Positions 42,308-52,417 of a stretch of DNA of 64,000 nucleotides are shown here, one piece after another; the first letter of the stretch is position 1, and each line of letters begins with the position of its first letter. This DNA comes from Verrucomicrobium sp. BvORR034 (GTDB taxonomy: Bacteria; Verrucomicrobiota; Verrucomicrobiia; Verrucomicrobiales; Verrucomicrobiaceae). The notes below the pieces were generated by a model, which had not been told where the DNA came from, ran no database searches, and saw only the letters and a program-made list of their open reading frames with translations. The stretch is from contig NZ_BATQ01000014.1 of the NCBI RefSeq assembly GCF_000739635.1, positions 1 to 64,000 of the forward strand. The letters are read 5' to 3'. The position numbers and the translations under genes are program-made.

Positions 42308-42327
42308 AATAAGTCGGTCAACTTATT
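42308..42327. promoter_or_regulatory. Palindrome overlapping the -35 of the candidate small gene
   Basis: AATAAGT and ACTTATT form a perfect 7-bp inverted repeat around CGGTCA. On the minus strand it overlaps the TTGACC -35 candidate. It also lies about 250 bp upstream of the giant repeat-protein gene on the plus strand, so it could serve that gene instead. Nothing else was recognised in 42328-42579. Confidence 0.4.
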
Positions 42328-42579
42328 TTGATGTTATTTTCAGGATGTTCCAGCGTCGGCGTTAGTCGCAGAGCACTGTGGGAGATGCGGTTTGCAGGTC
42401 CGGCATCCCAGCGATGTGGGACTTTGAATCAGCTCCGTGAGCAATTTCTTTAGTCGGCATGTCGCTGCCTCCATTGAGGGGATGGGGTGCGGATGTTTTG
42501 TGCCGGATGTGCTGTTTCCGCGGTCTGAAAACAATCCCTTACATCTCCCGGTGTTCCCATCGCCCGCCCCATCCCCGCC

Positions 42580-45500
42580 ATGACTTCCTCCAAACTCCTC
42601 CTCCTCTGCTCGGCCCTGCTGCTCGGCATGGGGCCGTCCTGCCTCCGTGCCGCGACTCTGACCTGGGACGCCGATACCGGCACCTCAGGCGCGCAGGACG
42701 GAGGGGGCCTGAACTGGCTGGACGCCAGTCGCTGGTGGGATGGGGGTGCCAACGTCACTTGGTCCTCGGGCAATGACGCGGTGATTGGCTCCGCGACCGG
42801 TGCGGCGGGGGTGATCACCCTGGGCCCCGGTATTTCTGCGGTGTCGCTCACCTTCAATGCACCTGGGAGCGGGGCCTATACCCTGACGGGCGGCACGCTG
42901 GGCCTCACCTCCGGCAACATCGTTGCCAATGCCAGTGCAACCATTGAATCCGTGCTGAACGGGACCGCGGGATTGAACAAGAGCGGGGCGGGTACGCTGA
43001 CTTTGGCCGGTGGATCTGCCAACACCTATGCGGGATTGACGACCATCAGTGAGGGGACGGTCGCGATGGGCAAGACATCAGGTGTTGCGGTGACAGGGGA
43101 CGTCAGCATTTCCGGAACCGGAAAACTCCAGTGGAATGCGGCGGGGCAGGTGGCCACGACTTCCAACCTCACCATGAGCGCCGGAAGCATTGACTTTGGG
43201 GGCTTTGACGTGACCCTTGCCAGTCTTACCAAGACCAACGGGGATATTCTGAGCACGGCACGGGGCTCGATCATCATCACCGGAACCCTCAAGGTGTCTG
43301 GTGGGACAAGCAACAGCGGCACGGCGATTGGCTATACGGTGAACACGGCGGGTGCCTCCACGAGTTACACCGAGGCCGGCACGGTGGACTTTCGCGGGTT
43401 TGTCGGCACCGCGCTTCAAATCGGATCCAACAGCACCTCAAATGTGGCGACCTTCGCTGTAGGGACTGGAGGGTTGTTGTTGGACGGGCAGACGCTCCAG
43501 ATGAACACCACCACCAACGCGTCTGGCAAGGGGACCAAGATCCTCCTCAAAGGGAATGTGACGGCAACAGGGGTGAACACCATTCTGATGAGCGGCACCA
43601 CAAACATTGCAGGTGTTGCCCACACCATCGATCTCGACGGTGGCGTTCGGACTTTTGACATCGCAAGCGGAGGTGTTCTCCACGTCAATGACCCCAATGC
43701 ATCCACTGCGCTGAAATTGATCGCCATCACCAACGGAGGCATCACGAAGACAGGGGCCGGCACTCTTCAGTTCAACGGCACTACTGCCAACACCTACACC
43801 GGACTGACGACGGTGACGGCGGGAACTTTGAATCTGAACAAGACAGCCAATGTGATCTCCATCGCTGGAAACATCCTGGTGAACGGCGGGACGCTGGCAT
43901 TGATGACGGACAATCAGATTGCTGATGCGTCGGATTTAGTTATTTCCTCAGGAGCGGTCTCCTTCGGGGGCAGAAATGAGACGGTCAATAGCATCACCAT
44001 GACCGGCGGGACCTTCAGCACCGGCAACACGGGCGGTGTCGCCTCCTTGGTGACAGTCACGAACGGAGTGTCCATCGGAGGCGGTGCCAAGCTCACCGTC
44101 AATAGCGGAGGCACCCTTTCGGCGAACTCCCTGAGTCTTGCCGGAGTCGACATCCCTGTGAATGGAGCCGTGGGCGGCAACATTCTGGTTGGCGGCTCAA
44201 GCACCACTGCCGTGACAACGCTCACCATTGGCGCGGGTGGGCTTTCCATGACCGGGCAGACCATCCAGTTCAATTCTGCCACGGGTACGAACAGAGGATC
44301 CCGCATCGAACTGAATGGAGATTTCACCGGCACAGGGACCAACAACATTGCGTTGAGTGGAACTTCGAGCGGCAGTGCCATCGCCGAGCTTTCCATAGGA
44401 TCGGCAACCAGGACGTTCAACGTCGTATCCGGCACCACCAACATCACAGGAATCTCCGTCGTGGGCACTGGCGGCACCCTGGTCAAGACGGGTGCTGGGC
44501 AACTCGCGCTGTCCGCCAACAACACGTACACCGGCAACACTGTCGTGAAAGGCGGAACCCTTACCCTCACTGGCACGGCGGGACGGCTGTCAGCTACTTC
44601 CGGTCTTCAGATTTCGGGCGGGGGTACCTTGCAGATCGGTAGCGGAACCGCAGCCTCCAACAATGGGGTGACGGACCGCGTGAACAACACGGTGGTGGCG
44701 ACCCTAGGCGGGGCCGACGGCGGCGGCAGGCTGATACTGGCTGCGGCCGCAGCGGGCAACAGCCATGCTCAGACCCTGGCTGGCCTGATGGTGAACCAGG
44801 GCGTGAATGCCATCGCGACCAATGCTGCCACGGGCACAAACACGCTTACTTTCTCCGGTGCGTCTGGCTCTGTGTACTCCCGCAGTGTGGGAGGCTATGT
44901 GGACTTCGCCAATCAAACTGGATTTTCCGTCGTGTTCACCAATGGCCCTTCAGGAGCAGGGGTGGCAGGAGCAGGAGTTGATGCCATCCTCATTGGCGCA
45001 ACGATGAACACTCGTAAAGACTTTGTGACCGCTCAATCAGGCGTCATCACCGCCGCCACTTATACGGCGACCGGTGCAGCCACCTGGGATGCAGGAAAGA
45101 ACATGAATGTCACTGGCGACGTGACCACCGGTGGGGCCGACGCTGGCATCAACAGCTTGCGTTTCGCAGAGGCCGCCGCACGCACTGTGACCCTCACAGG
45201 CACCCAGACCATCGCCAGTGGCATGATCCTGGTGACGAGCGATGTGGCGAACAATGCCACAACGATCACGGGCGGCACATTGCGGGGATCCGCAGGAGGC
45301 GAGCTGATGGTCATGCAGAACAACACCAGCAATACGCTGACGATCAGTTCGACCATTGCGGACAACGGTTCCGCCACAGCCTTGACGAAAGTAGGTGCTG
45401 GAGTGCTCATCCTGACTGCAGACAACACCTACACCGGGACCACCTACCTTTTGGAAGGGGTGCTCCGCGCCACGGACGGCTTGGGGCTGGCCGAAGGCAA

Positions 45501-48500
45501 TCTGGTGCTGAATGGAGGCGTCCTGGAAAGCTCCGGCAGCTTCACAAGAGGTTTGGGTACAGGGGTGAATCAGGTGCAGATCACCGGTGGAGCCAGCGGG
45601 TTCAGTGCCCGAGATGGGGCTTTAACTGTGAATCTCGGGGGGGCGGGTGCCACGGTGCAGTGGGGCAGCAGCCTGTTCAATCCGTCGTCCCTCGTCCTCA
45701 ATGCCTCCACGGCGAATAGCACTCTGGATTTCCAGAATGGAATCGACCTCAATGGTGGTGTCAGGACCGTCAGTGTGCAGGCCAGCACGGCAACTATTTC
45801 CGGGCTGATCAGCAATAGCGGGACCGCAGGCGCAGAAGGGTTGGTCAAGACGGGAACAGGCACCCTGGTGCTGGACCGCGTGAACACATACGCCGGCACT
45901 ACGACTCTCACCGCGGGCGTCCTTCAGGTGGGCAACGACCTCGCCTTGGGAACCAGTACCTTAGCTCTCAATGGCGGCACTCTACAGGCCATTAACAGTG
46001 CGCGCAGCTTCGCCAACAGTTTCCGTATCACTGCCGATTCGACCTTTAGCGGTACCAATTCCATCACCATCAACGGTACTTTCGTCAACGGCTCCGCCAC
46101 TCCGATCCTGAACAACAACATCTCCGGTGCTGGAAATGTCCTCACGCTGAATGGCAATGTTTACCTGTCCGAGGACAATACCACCACCGGGCGCTATTTG
46201 CAGATCCTTGGGAGCGGCAGTACAACGATCATTAACGGGGTTATTGCCAACAACAGTGGTGACAACACTCTGGCCACAGGCCTGTTCTTCAATGTCGGGA
46301 GCGGCAGCTTGAGACTGACGGCGGACAACACCTACACTGGCCGCACTCTTCTGGCCGGAGGCAAGCTGATCATCACCCGCGACCGGAATCTGGGCATTGG
46401 ACCCACGTCTGCTCTGACGGATGCGATTATTGTAGCAGCGGGCGGCACGCTTCGGGCAGAGGGGACCTTCACGTTGGATGCGAACCGCAGCATCGGCATC
46501 GGCGGCTCGGGAGGGAGCACCTCGGCGGCTCCCTCGACGGGCACGTTTGAAGTGGCTGCCGGACACACGCTGACTATTGCTGGGGTGATTGCCAACCGGA
46601 CTACTAATGTTAATGGATCCAGCACTCCCGCCAACTTCGGTGCATTGACCAAGAGCGATACTGGGAGGCTCGTTCTCCAGGGCAACAATACCTATTCCGG
46701 CCTGACCACTGTCAGCAACGGCGTACTGGAACTGCGTCACGGCAGTGGCTTGGGGACGACAGAGACGGGCACCACCGTGGGAGCCAACGCCTCCCTGCAA
46801 CTCGCTGGCAGCATCACTGTCGGAGCGGAGGCGTTAACCCTTTCAGGCAATGGTCTGGGAGGTGGGGGTGCCTTGCGCAACATCGAGGGAAATAACACCT
46901 GGGGAGGATTGGTGTCCCTGGGGGCGACCAACACTCGCATCAACTCTGATCTCGGGACGCTGACGCTGGACGTCGCTTCAGGGGACGCCATCGCCAACAC
47001 CGCCACCACGGGGACGCGAGTGCTCTCCCTGGGCGGCGCTGGGGACATCGTGGTGGCGGATGCAATCAATCAGGTTGGAGTGGGCGGAACCTTGTCCGTC
47101 GTCAAAGATGGCATGGGCACGGTCACGCTCTCCGGCACGAACAACATCAATGGGACCGTGACGGTCAACAGCGGGCGACTGGTGCTCGACTATTCCACTG
47201 GTAACTTTGTCCTTCCGACGACCAAGGCTCTTACTTTTAGCGGCGGGGCCATTGAGGTGAAAGCCCAGGGCGGCGGAAGTGTAGCCCTGGGCGACATCAC
47301 CCTGGTGGCGAACAGCGGCCTGAACAAGCTCGTGGTGGGAGCGGGCACCACGCTGACGCTGGGCAATACCTGGACCCGCAACAGTACCAGCTCACTTTTG
47401 ATCGACCTGTCGGCCGCAGGCAGCGTGCTGAACTCGAGCCCGACGACCACTGAGGTGAAGACCATCGCCTCCTCTGGGAACACCACTGGCACGATGATTG
47501 TCGGGAGCGCTTTTGCTGCCTACACAGTGAAAGATGGCAATGGCCGATACGACTTCGCCGCCCTCAGTGGCGGTTCGGTGGTGAGGCTGGATGCCAGTCT
47601 TGCCCTGCCCTCCACAGGAGGAAACGTCAACAACGCTTATTTGCTGAAACCGACCTCCGGGTCATCCACGCTTCAGTTCAACGCTGGTGCGACGGTGAAT
47701 ACGGCCGTGGTGCGGGTGGATACTACCGAGGCAGCCGGCGAGTTGGACCTCAACGGAGGCAAGCTGGTGCTTAACGACCTGGGGTTTCTGGTGGATGGAA
47801 GCAACAACTTCACCATCAAGGACACCAGCGTGGGTCAAACAGGGCTTCTTGAGGGAACCTCGACCAATACCGCCCTGTTCATGTACCACTATGGGACCGG
47901 AACGCTGACCATTACCGCCAAGCTCTCCAGCGGCGGCGGGTCGATCGCCTTCATCGGTGAAGGGGGACTGGTGGACTGGAACTCTGCCTCCAACTCCACG
48001 GGAGCCACCAACATTCAAGGGGCCGTGGTTCGAGTGAGCCACATAGGGGCGCTGTCACTGAACAATACTTCAACGGCAGGTGGGGGCACCCAGTTCATCA
48101 ATCTCTCCAACGGCGCCATTCTGGAACTGGCGACCGGCAATCTCACACGCAATCTCGGCACTTCTGGCAACGGAGTGCTCGGATTTCAGGCTGGCGATGG
48201 CGGTGGTTTCAGTGCATTTGGCGCAGACCGGACAGTCAACTTCACCTCTGGAGTGAACAGCATCAACATCGTCTGGGGCACTACCACAGGTTTCCTGGCC
48301 AGCGGCAGCAAGCTCATTCTGGGGTCCAAGTATGCGGACAAGCGGGTGGACTTCGTGAACAACGTGGATCTGAACGGCGGCAATCAGATCATCGATGTTC
48401 AGAGCGCCAACACCGCTGGCGTGGGTGGGAAACTCAGCGGGGTGATCAGCGGTGCCACGGGCAGCCTCCAGAAAATCGGCCAGGGCATCCTGGAAGTCAC

Positions 48501-49161
48501 TGGAAACAACACCTATGGCGGCGGCACCACCGTCAAAGAAGGCACCTTCCTGGCGAACAATGCCCTGGGATCCGCCACCGGGGTGGGCAATGTGACCGTG
48601 CTCAGCGGTGCCCGACTGGGTGGCAATGGCACGGTGGGGACTTCCACGAGCTCGGCCAGCATCACCGTGAAATCGGGCGGCACGCTGTCTGTCGGCCAGT
48701 TGGGAAACACCAGCGGTCAGCAGCTTAAGCTGGCGACAGGTGCAGGCGGTGTGATCACCCTCTCCGGCACCGTAGAATTCGACATTTTCGGCAACAACGG
48801 CGGGGTCAACCCGATTGGGAACAATGACTCGCTGGGGCTCACCAGCAGTTCGCCCATTGCGCTGGGAGGCACGCTCAAGATTGTGGACTCCACCGATGTC
48901 GCAACGGAGCTGACCCTGGGCTCGTCCTGGCAGTTGATTGACTGGACGAACGTCATTGTCAGCAACGGGCAGAAGTACACGGGAGCCTTCACCACGTTCG
49001 ACGTGCCCGTGCTGGCTGAAGGTCTGGCCTGGGACTACTCACAACTCTACACCACGGGTTATGTCTCCATCACGGTCGTTCCAGAGCCCGGGCGCGTGAT
49101 GCTCCTGGCAGGTGGACTGGCGGCCTTGCTGATGCGCCGTCGTCGCCGTCAGAGGGCCTGA
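42580..49161 (+). CDS. Giant autotransporter-associated beta-strand repeat protein with PEP-CTERM anchor
   Basis: This 2193-residue surface protein has a signal peptide (LLLLCSALLLGMGPSCLRAA), then ATLTWDADTG..LNWLDASRWWDGG, the usual start of this family. At least nine autotransporter-associated beta-strand repeats of the form (L/G)xKxGxGxLxLxxxNTYxGxTxVxxGxL are readable, for example GITKTGAGTLQF..NTYTGLTTVTAGTL and SLQKIGQGILEV..NTYGGGTTVKEG. Between them are long Gly/Thr/Asn/Ser-rich beta-helix stretches. There is no autotransporter beta-barrel. Instead the C-terminus is a PEP-CTERM signal: VVPEPGRVMLLAGGLAALLMRRRRRQ, which would be cut and anchored by an exosortase. The role is likely adhesion or an extracellular layer. 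It is not in an operon; the next gene converges after 5 bp. Confidence 0.93.
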   Translation: MTSSKLLLLCSALLLGMGPSCLRAATLTWDADTGTSGAQDGGGLNWLDASRWWDGGANVTWSSGNDAVIGSATGAAGVITLGPGISAVSLTFNAPGSGAYTLTGGTLGLTSGNIVANASATIESVLNGTAGLNKSGAGTLTLAGGSANTYAGLTTISEGTVAMGKTSGVAVTGDVSISGTGKLQWNAAGQVATTSNLTMSAGSIDFGGFDVTLASLTKTNGDILSTARGSIIITGTLKVSGGTSNSGTAIGYTVNTAGASTSYTEAGTVDFRGFVGTALQIGSNSTSNVATFAVGTGGLLLDGQTLQMNTTTNASGKGTKILLKGNVTATGVNTILMSGTTNIAGVAHTIDLDGGVRTFDIASGGVLHVNDPNASTALKLIAITNGGITKTGAGTLQFNGTTANTYTGLTTVTAGTLNLNKTANVISIAGNILVNGGTLALMTDNQIADASDLVISSGAVSFGGRNETVNSITMTGGTFSTGNTGGVASLVTVTNGVSIGGGAKLTVNSGGTLSANSLSLAGVDIPVNGAVGGNILVGGSSTTAVTTLTIGAGGLSMTGQTIQFNSATGTNRGSRIELNGDFTGTGTNNIALSGTSSGSAIAELSIGSATRTFNVVSGTTNITGISVVGTGGTLVKTGAGQLALSANNTYTGNTVVKGGTLTLTGTAGRLSATSGLQISGGGTLQIGSGTAASNNGVTDRVNNTVVATLGGADGGGRLILAAAAAGNSHAQTLAGLMVNQGVNAIATNAATGTNTLTFSGASGSVYSRSVGGYVDFANQTGFSVVFTNGPSGAGVAGAGVDAILIGATMNTRKDFVTAQSGVITAATYTATGAATWDAGKNMNVTGDVTTGGADAGINSLRFAEAAARTVTLTGTQTIASGMILVTSDVANNATTITGGTLRGSAGGELMVMQNNTSNTLTISSTIADNGSATALTKVGAGVLILTADNTYTGTTYLLEGVLRATDGLGLAEGNLVLNGGVLESSGSFTRGLGTGVNQVQITGGASGFSARDGALTVNLGGAGATVQWGSSLFNPSSLVLNASTANSTLDFQNGIDLNGGVRTVSVQASTATISGLISNSGTAGAEGLVKTGTGTLVLDRVNTYAGTTTLTAGVLQVGNDLALGTSTLALNGGTLQAINSARSFANSFRITADSTFSGTNSITINGTFVNGSATPILNNNISGAGNVLTLNGNVYLSEDNTTTGRYLQILGSGSTTIINGVIANNSGDNTLATGLFFNVGSGSLRLTADNTYTGRTLLAGGKLIITRDRNLGIGPTSALTDAIIVAAGGTLRAEGTFTLDANRSIGIGGSGGSTSAAPSTGTFEVAAGHTLTIAGVIANRTTNVNGSSTPANFGALTKSDTGRLVLQGNNTYSGLTTVSNGVLELRHGSGLGTTETGTTVGANASLQLAGSITVGAEALTLSGNGLGGGGALRNIEGNNTWGGLVSLGATNTRINSDLGTLTLDVASGDAIANTATTGTRVLSLGGAGDIVVADAINQVGVGGTLSVVKDGMGTVTLSGTNNINGTVTVNSGRLVLDYSTGNFVLPTTKALTFSGGAIEVKAQGGGSVALGDITLVANSGLNKLVVGAGTTLTLGNTWTRNSTSSLLIDLSAAGSVLNSSPTTTEVKTIASSGNTTGTMIVGSAFAAYTVKDGNGRYDFAALSGGSVVRLDASLALPSTGGNVNNAYLLKPTSGSSTLQFNAGATVNTAVVRVDTTEAAGELDLNGGKLVLNDLGFLVDGSNNFTIKDTSVGQTGLLEGTSTNTALFMYHYGTGTLTITAKLSSGGGSIAFIGEGGLVDWNSASNSTGATNIQGAVVRVSHIGALSLNNTSTAGGGTQFINLSNGAILELATGNLTRNLGTSGNGVLGFQAGDGGGFSAFGADRTVNFTSGVNSINIVWGTTTGFLASGSKLILGSKYADKRVDFVNNVDLNGGNQIIDVQSANTAGVGGKLSGVISGATGSLQKIGQGILEVTGNNTYGGGTTVKEGTFLANNALGSATGVGNVTVLSGARLGGNGTVGTSTSSASITVKSGGTLSVGQLGNTSGQQLKLATGAGGVITLSGTVEFDIFGNNGGVNPIGNNDSLGLTSSSPIALGGTLKIVDSTDVATELTLGSSWQLIDWTNVIVSNGQKYTGAFTTFDVPVLAEGLAWDYSQLYTTGYVSITVVPEPGRVMLLAGGLAALLMRRRRRQRA

Positions 49162-49166
49162 GCGGC

Positions 49167-50702
49167 TCACGGAGCGGCATCCCACGCCTTTAGTTCACGT
49201 CCCAGAAACACCTGCCATTTTCTTGAACCGGAGGTTCCCAGAGGCACGCGAATCTCACCCAGCTTCTCCACCTGGGTGAAGTTCCGTTCCAGCCGTCGTG
49301 GCAGGGGTTTCTCAGACGGCTGCAGGATCAGGGCATCCCGTCCCAGGCTCTCTGCGGCGGAGGGCCACAGTTCGTACTGGGAGGCGATGATGCCGTCTGG
49401 CTGCCAGCGGTAGGCTCGCGGATGCTGTGGCGTGTAGAAGGCGAACTGGCTCGCGTTCTCGCGGTGTCCCAGGGCCAGGAGAAAGGTCTGGTCTGGGCGT
49501 GGGGTGGCGGCGAGGAATTCGCCAGCCTTTCGTCCGGCTTCAGACCACCCGTGAATGCGGGCCATGGGATCCAGTTTGTCGTCACCGGTTCGTCCGGCGG
49601 CCCACATTCCCATCGGCACCAGGTAGGCCAGGACGGTCAGGGCCGCGGCAACGACAACGGCCGGGCGTTGCAGTTTCATGAACCCTGGCCAGAGGGTCAG
49701 GCTGGTGGAGGCGCGGGTCCACGTGGCGGCCAGCAGCACCATGGCGGCCAGGTGATACACTGCAGGCCAGTTGGGGTTCACACTCTGGCGCAGGGCCAGG
49801 AGATGAAACACCACCAGCGCCGGGGCGGAAAAGGCGGCCAGCAGGCGCTCCTTCATCCCCAGCCGCCGCCACTGCCAGAGCGCGGCCGCCGAGACCGTAA
49901 GCAGACCGAACCAGGTGAGTGGGGTGAACAGTCCGGCCTGGGTGGCGGGGAACTCGACGAACTGCACGAGGTGATCCAGCAGGCCGGAGTCTGCTTTCGT
50001 ATTAAAGTGGTGTTTTGTGTGTTCCAGGGTGATCCATCCGTGCTGCTGGTTCCACCACAGCACCGGCAGCATGAAGAGCAAAGCCCCAACCAGGCTGAGC
50101 CAGAAGCCGGGCCGTTTCAGGAGTGGGCGGGCCTCCCGGGTGGACACGGCGAAAACGATCATCAGTACCGGAAAGACGAGCATCATCTGCTTGCTCAGGG
50201 TGCCGACACCCATCACGAGGCTGAGGATCAGCCAGCGCGTCCAACGTTGTGGGCTCTGCACCGCGGACCAGAGGGCCAGAAGCGCGGCTGACCAGAGCAA
50301 CACCAGTGGCGAGTCGATGGTGAAGAAGAGGTTCAGCGCGACATTGGCCGGAGTCAGTGCCGCCAGGGCCAACACCAGGAGACCCGTCGTCTCATCAAAC
50401 ATCCGTTTCCCCAGTTGGTAGAGCAGGGTCAGGGATCCTGTGCCCACCATGAGCGCGGCCAGACGCACGCCCCATTCCTGATTCCCGCTCAGCCAACCCA
50501 CCATACCCATGAGCCAGCCGATCAGCGGGGGCTTGCTGTAGTAGCCCCAATCGGGTCGGCGGCCCCACTCCCAGTAGTAGCTCTCGTCCCCGGCCAGATC
50601 ATAGAGGCTGCAGAAAAAGGGGAGGAACAGCAGCCGAAGCAGCAGCAGCCCGAGCAAGAGGTGCCAGGCGCGGAGCTTTGACCATGGGGAAGTTGGCAGC
50701 AT
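49167..50702 (-). CDS. Family 39 (ArnT/PMT-like) membrane glycosyltransferase
   Basis: This 511-residue protein has about ten to twelve transmembrane helices. The first periplasmic loop carries the catalytic-type acid pair in YDLAGDESYYWEWGRRPDWGYYSKPPLIGWLMG, as in lipid-linked sugar transferases of GT39/GT83. It moves a sugar from a polyprenyl phosphate carrier to lipid A, a protein or a glycan; the acceptor is not predictable. The C-terminal soluble part (about 370-511) includes TFLLALGHRENASQFAFYTPQHP. It converges with the giant repeat-protein gene with only 5 bp between stops. Confidence 0.9.
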   Translation of the reverse strand: MLPTSPWSKLRAWHLLLGLLLLRLLFLPFFCSLYDLAGDESYYWEWGRRPDWGYYSKPPLIGWLMGMVGWLSGNQEWGVRLAALMVGTGSLTLLYQLGKRMFDETTGLLVLALAALTPANVALNLFFTIDSPLVLLWSAALLALWSAVQSPQRWTRWLILSLVMGVGTLSKQMMLVFPVLMIVFAVSTREARPLLKRPGFWLSLVGALLFMLPVLWWNQQHGWITLEHTKHHFNTKADSGLLDHLVQFVEFPATQAGLFTPLTWFGLLTVSAAALWQWRRLGMKERLLAAFSAPALVVFHLLALRQSVNPNWPAVYHLAAMVLLAATWTRASTSLTLWPGFMKLQRPAVVVAAALTVLAYLVPMGMWAAGRTGDDKLDPMARIHGWSEAGRKAGEFLAATPRPDQTFLLALGHRENASQFAFYTPQHPRAYRWQPDGIIASQYELWPSAAESLGRDALILQPSEKPLPRRLERNFTQVEKLGEIRVPLGTSGSRKWQVFLGRELKAWDAAP

Positions 50703-50779
50703 CGCGTCTCGTGCTCGAATCCTACGTGACGAACAAGTGACGATCTTGCCATTCTATCTTGCCGGGGCTTTGCTGTGCC

Positions 50780-51817
50780 ATGCCTCCCGAAGACCCCGTC
50801 CGCCCCTTCTCCACCTGGATGGAGCAGGCTTTGTTCGCACCGGACACGGGCTACTACTCCGCCCGCATTCGCACCGTGGGCCGTCGTGGGGATTTTGCCA
50901 CCTCCGCCACGGTCTCGAACCTCCTGGGTGAGGGGATCGCACGCTGGATCTCCAGCGAGTTGGAGCGGCAAAAAGGCGTGCGCGCCATCATCGAAGTGGG
51001 CGGTGGTGATGGCTCGCTGTCCGCCAGCGTCCGGAGCGCTCTCGGCTGGTGGCAGCGCCGGAAGCTCGCGTGGCACATGGTGGAGACGTCGCCCATTCTG
51101 AAGGCTCGCCAGCAGGAGCGGCTGAAAGGGGCTCAGGTGCACTGGCATGAGACGATGGAAAGCGCACTGCAGGTCTGCGGGGGTCGGGCCATCATCTTCC
51201 ACAACGAACTGGTGGATGCCTTTCCGGTGACGCTTCTCGAGTGGGAGGCCACTCGAGGGATCTGGCAGGAGGTCTGGGTGGTGCCAGATCGGGCCGGATG
51301 GCGGGAGGAGTTGCGTGCTCTCACGGTGCCTCCGGGGCAAAGGGGCGCCTTTTCCGTCCTCACGCAGTGGCATGCCTTGAACCCGCCGCCGCAACGCCGC
51401 CAGAGGGTGGAGCTGCATCGTTCCTTCCGGGACTGGATGCAGGGCTGGTCATCGCATTGGCAGCAGGGCGCCATGCTCACAGTGGACTATGGGGATCTGT
51501 TCCCGGGTCTCTACTACCGCCGTGCTCAGGGCACCCTCCGCGCCTACTTGCTGCATCAGCGGCTCTCCGGCCCGGACCTCTACCAGAACATGGGGCGTCA
51601 GGACATCACTGCTGATGTGAATTTCTCCGATCTCCTTCACTGGGGAGAATCTCTGGGATGGCGGGATGGCCAGGTAGAGACCCAGGCGGCCTTCCTCAAG
51701 ACTTGGGTGCCGGACCTGGAGAAGCGCCTCAAATCAAGCGGAGCCGACCAGTTTGTGGCCGGGCTGGAAGGCGCAGGAGAGGCGTTCAAGGTGTGGACCG
51801 TGCGCACCGCGTCCTAA
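50780..51817 (+). CDS. MidA-like SAM-dependent methyltransferase (COG1565), copy 2
   Basis: This 345-residue protein shares the order of motifs with the one at 10271: GRRGDFATSATVSNLLGEGIARW, IIEVGGGDGSLSASVRSAL (SAM site), AIIFHNELVDAFPVTLLEW, MLTVDYGDLFPGLYYRRAQGTLRAYL and DITADVNFSDLLHWGESLG. It is shorter and more diverged. Which of the two copies, if either, does the complex I arginine methylation of mitochondrial NDUFAF7 is unclear. ATG 50780 is used; the TTG at 50759 adds seven residues. It is divergent from the GT39 gene. Confidence 0.82.
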   Translation: MPPEDPVRPFSTWMEQALFAPDTGYYSARIRTVGRRGDFATSATVSNLLGEGIARWISSELERQKGVRAIIEVGGGDGSLSASVRSALGWWQRRKLAWHMVETSPILKARQQERLKGAQVHWHETMESALQVCGGRAIIFHNELVDAFPVTLLEWEATRGIWQEVWVVPDRAGWREELRALTVPPGQRGAFSVLTQWHALNPPPQRRQRVELHRSFRDWMQGWSSHWQQGAMLTVDYGDLFPGLYYRRAQGTLRAYLLHQRLSGPDLYQNMGRQDITADVNFSDLLHWGESLGWRDGQVETQAAFLKTWVPDLEKRLKSSGADQFVAGLEGAGEAFKVWTVRTAS

Positions 51818-51884
51818 AAAGGTTTGCACCCACCCAGCAGCGATGTTAGCTGACCGCCCCTTTTCTTTTCGTTTTCGCGTTCCC

Positions 51885-52382
51885 ATGAAATCCCACCAAA
51901 TCATTGCCGCCCTGAGCCCCGCTCTCAAGAAGGACATCACTTCCTATTTGCAGAAGGAGACCCGTGAAGCCTTCCGCACGGCGCTGTATTCGGTGGGCCA
52001 GCAGAAGAAGCTCCGCCCCCAGTACTTCCAGAACAAGTCCCGTGAAGAGCAGGGTGCCTGGTTGATCGAGCAGATCAAGACCAAGACCTTTGATGGCGTG
52101 GCAGAACAGCTTCTCCAGCTCTGGCTGCTCAAGGGCAAGGTGGACATGCTCACCGCCTTCCTGGATGCCACGGGCATCAAGCACGATGGCAAAGGCCAGG
52201 TGGACGACCTTCCGGAAGAACTCACTACCGAGCAGGTGGAGGCCGGTGTGGACGCCATGCTGAAAAGCCACCCCGCCGAAGAAGTGGCCCTCTACCTCAA
52301 TCTCTTCCAGCTCCAGCGCACCGACGGCTGGTCCGCGATCACCGAAGTCTTGGAGAAGCGTGCTGAGGTGAAGCTCGGCTAA
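51885..52382 (+). CDS. Conserved cytoplasmic protein of unknown function
   Basis: This 165-residue, mostly helical protein begins MKSHQIIAALSPALKKDITSYLQKETREAFRTALYSVGQQKKLRPQYF. A middle helix pair follows (LIEQIKTKTFDGVAEQLLQLWLLKGKVDMLTAFLDATGIKHD) and an acidic C-terminal half (LPEELTTEQVEAGVDAMLKSHPAEEVALYLNLFQLQ). No signal peptide, motif or named family was recognised. The start was chosen at 51885; the upstream in-frame part overlaps the methyltransferase end. A strong terminator follows. Confidence 0.78.
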   Translation: MKSHQIIAALSPALKKDITSYLQKETREAFRTALYSVGQQKKLRPQYFQNKSREEQGAWLIEQIKTKTFDGVAEQLLQLWLLKGKVDMLTAFLDATGIKHDGKGQVDDLPEELTTEQVEAGVDAMLKSHPAEEVALYLNLFQLQRTDGWSAITEVLEKRAEVKLG

Positions 52383-52417
52383 GCTGAGCTGCAGTCCTTG
52401 TCCTTGCGAGTTTCAAG

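Noticed and set aside
42450-42857. 135-codon minus-strand frame overlapping the start of the giant repeat protein
   Set aside because: It is a Pro/Ala/Arg-rich mirror of the signal peptide and first repeats; no control signals.
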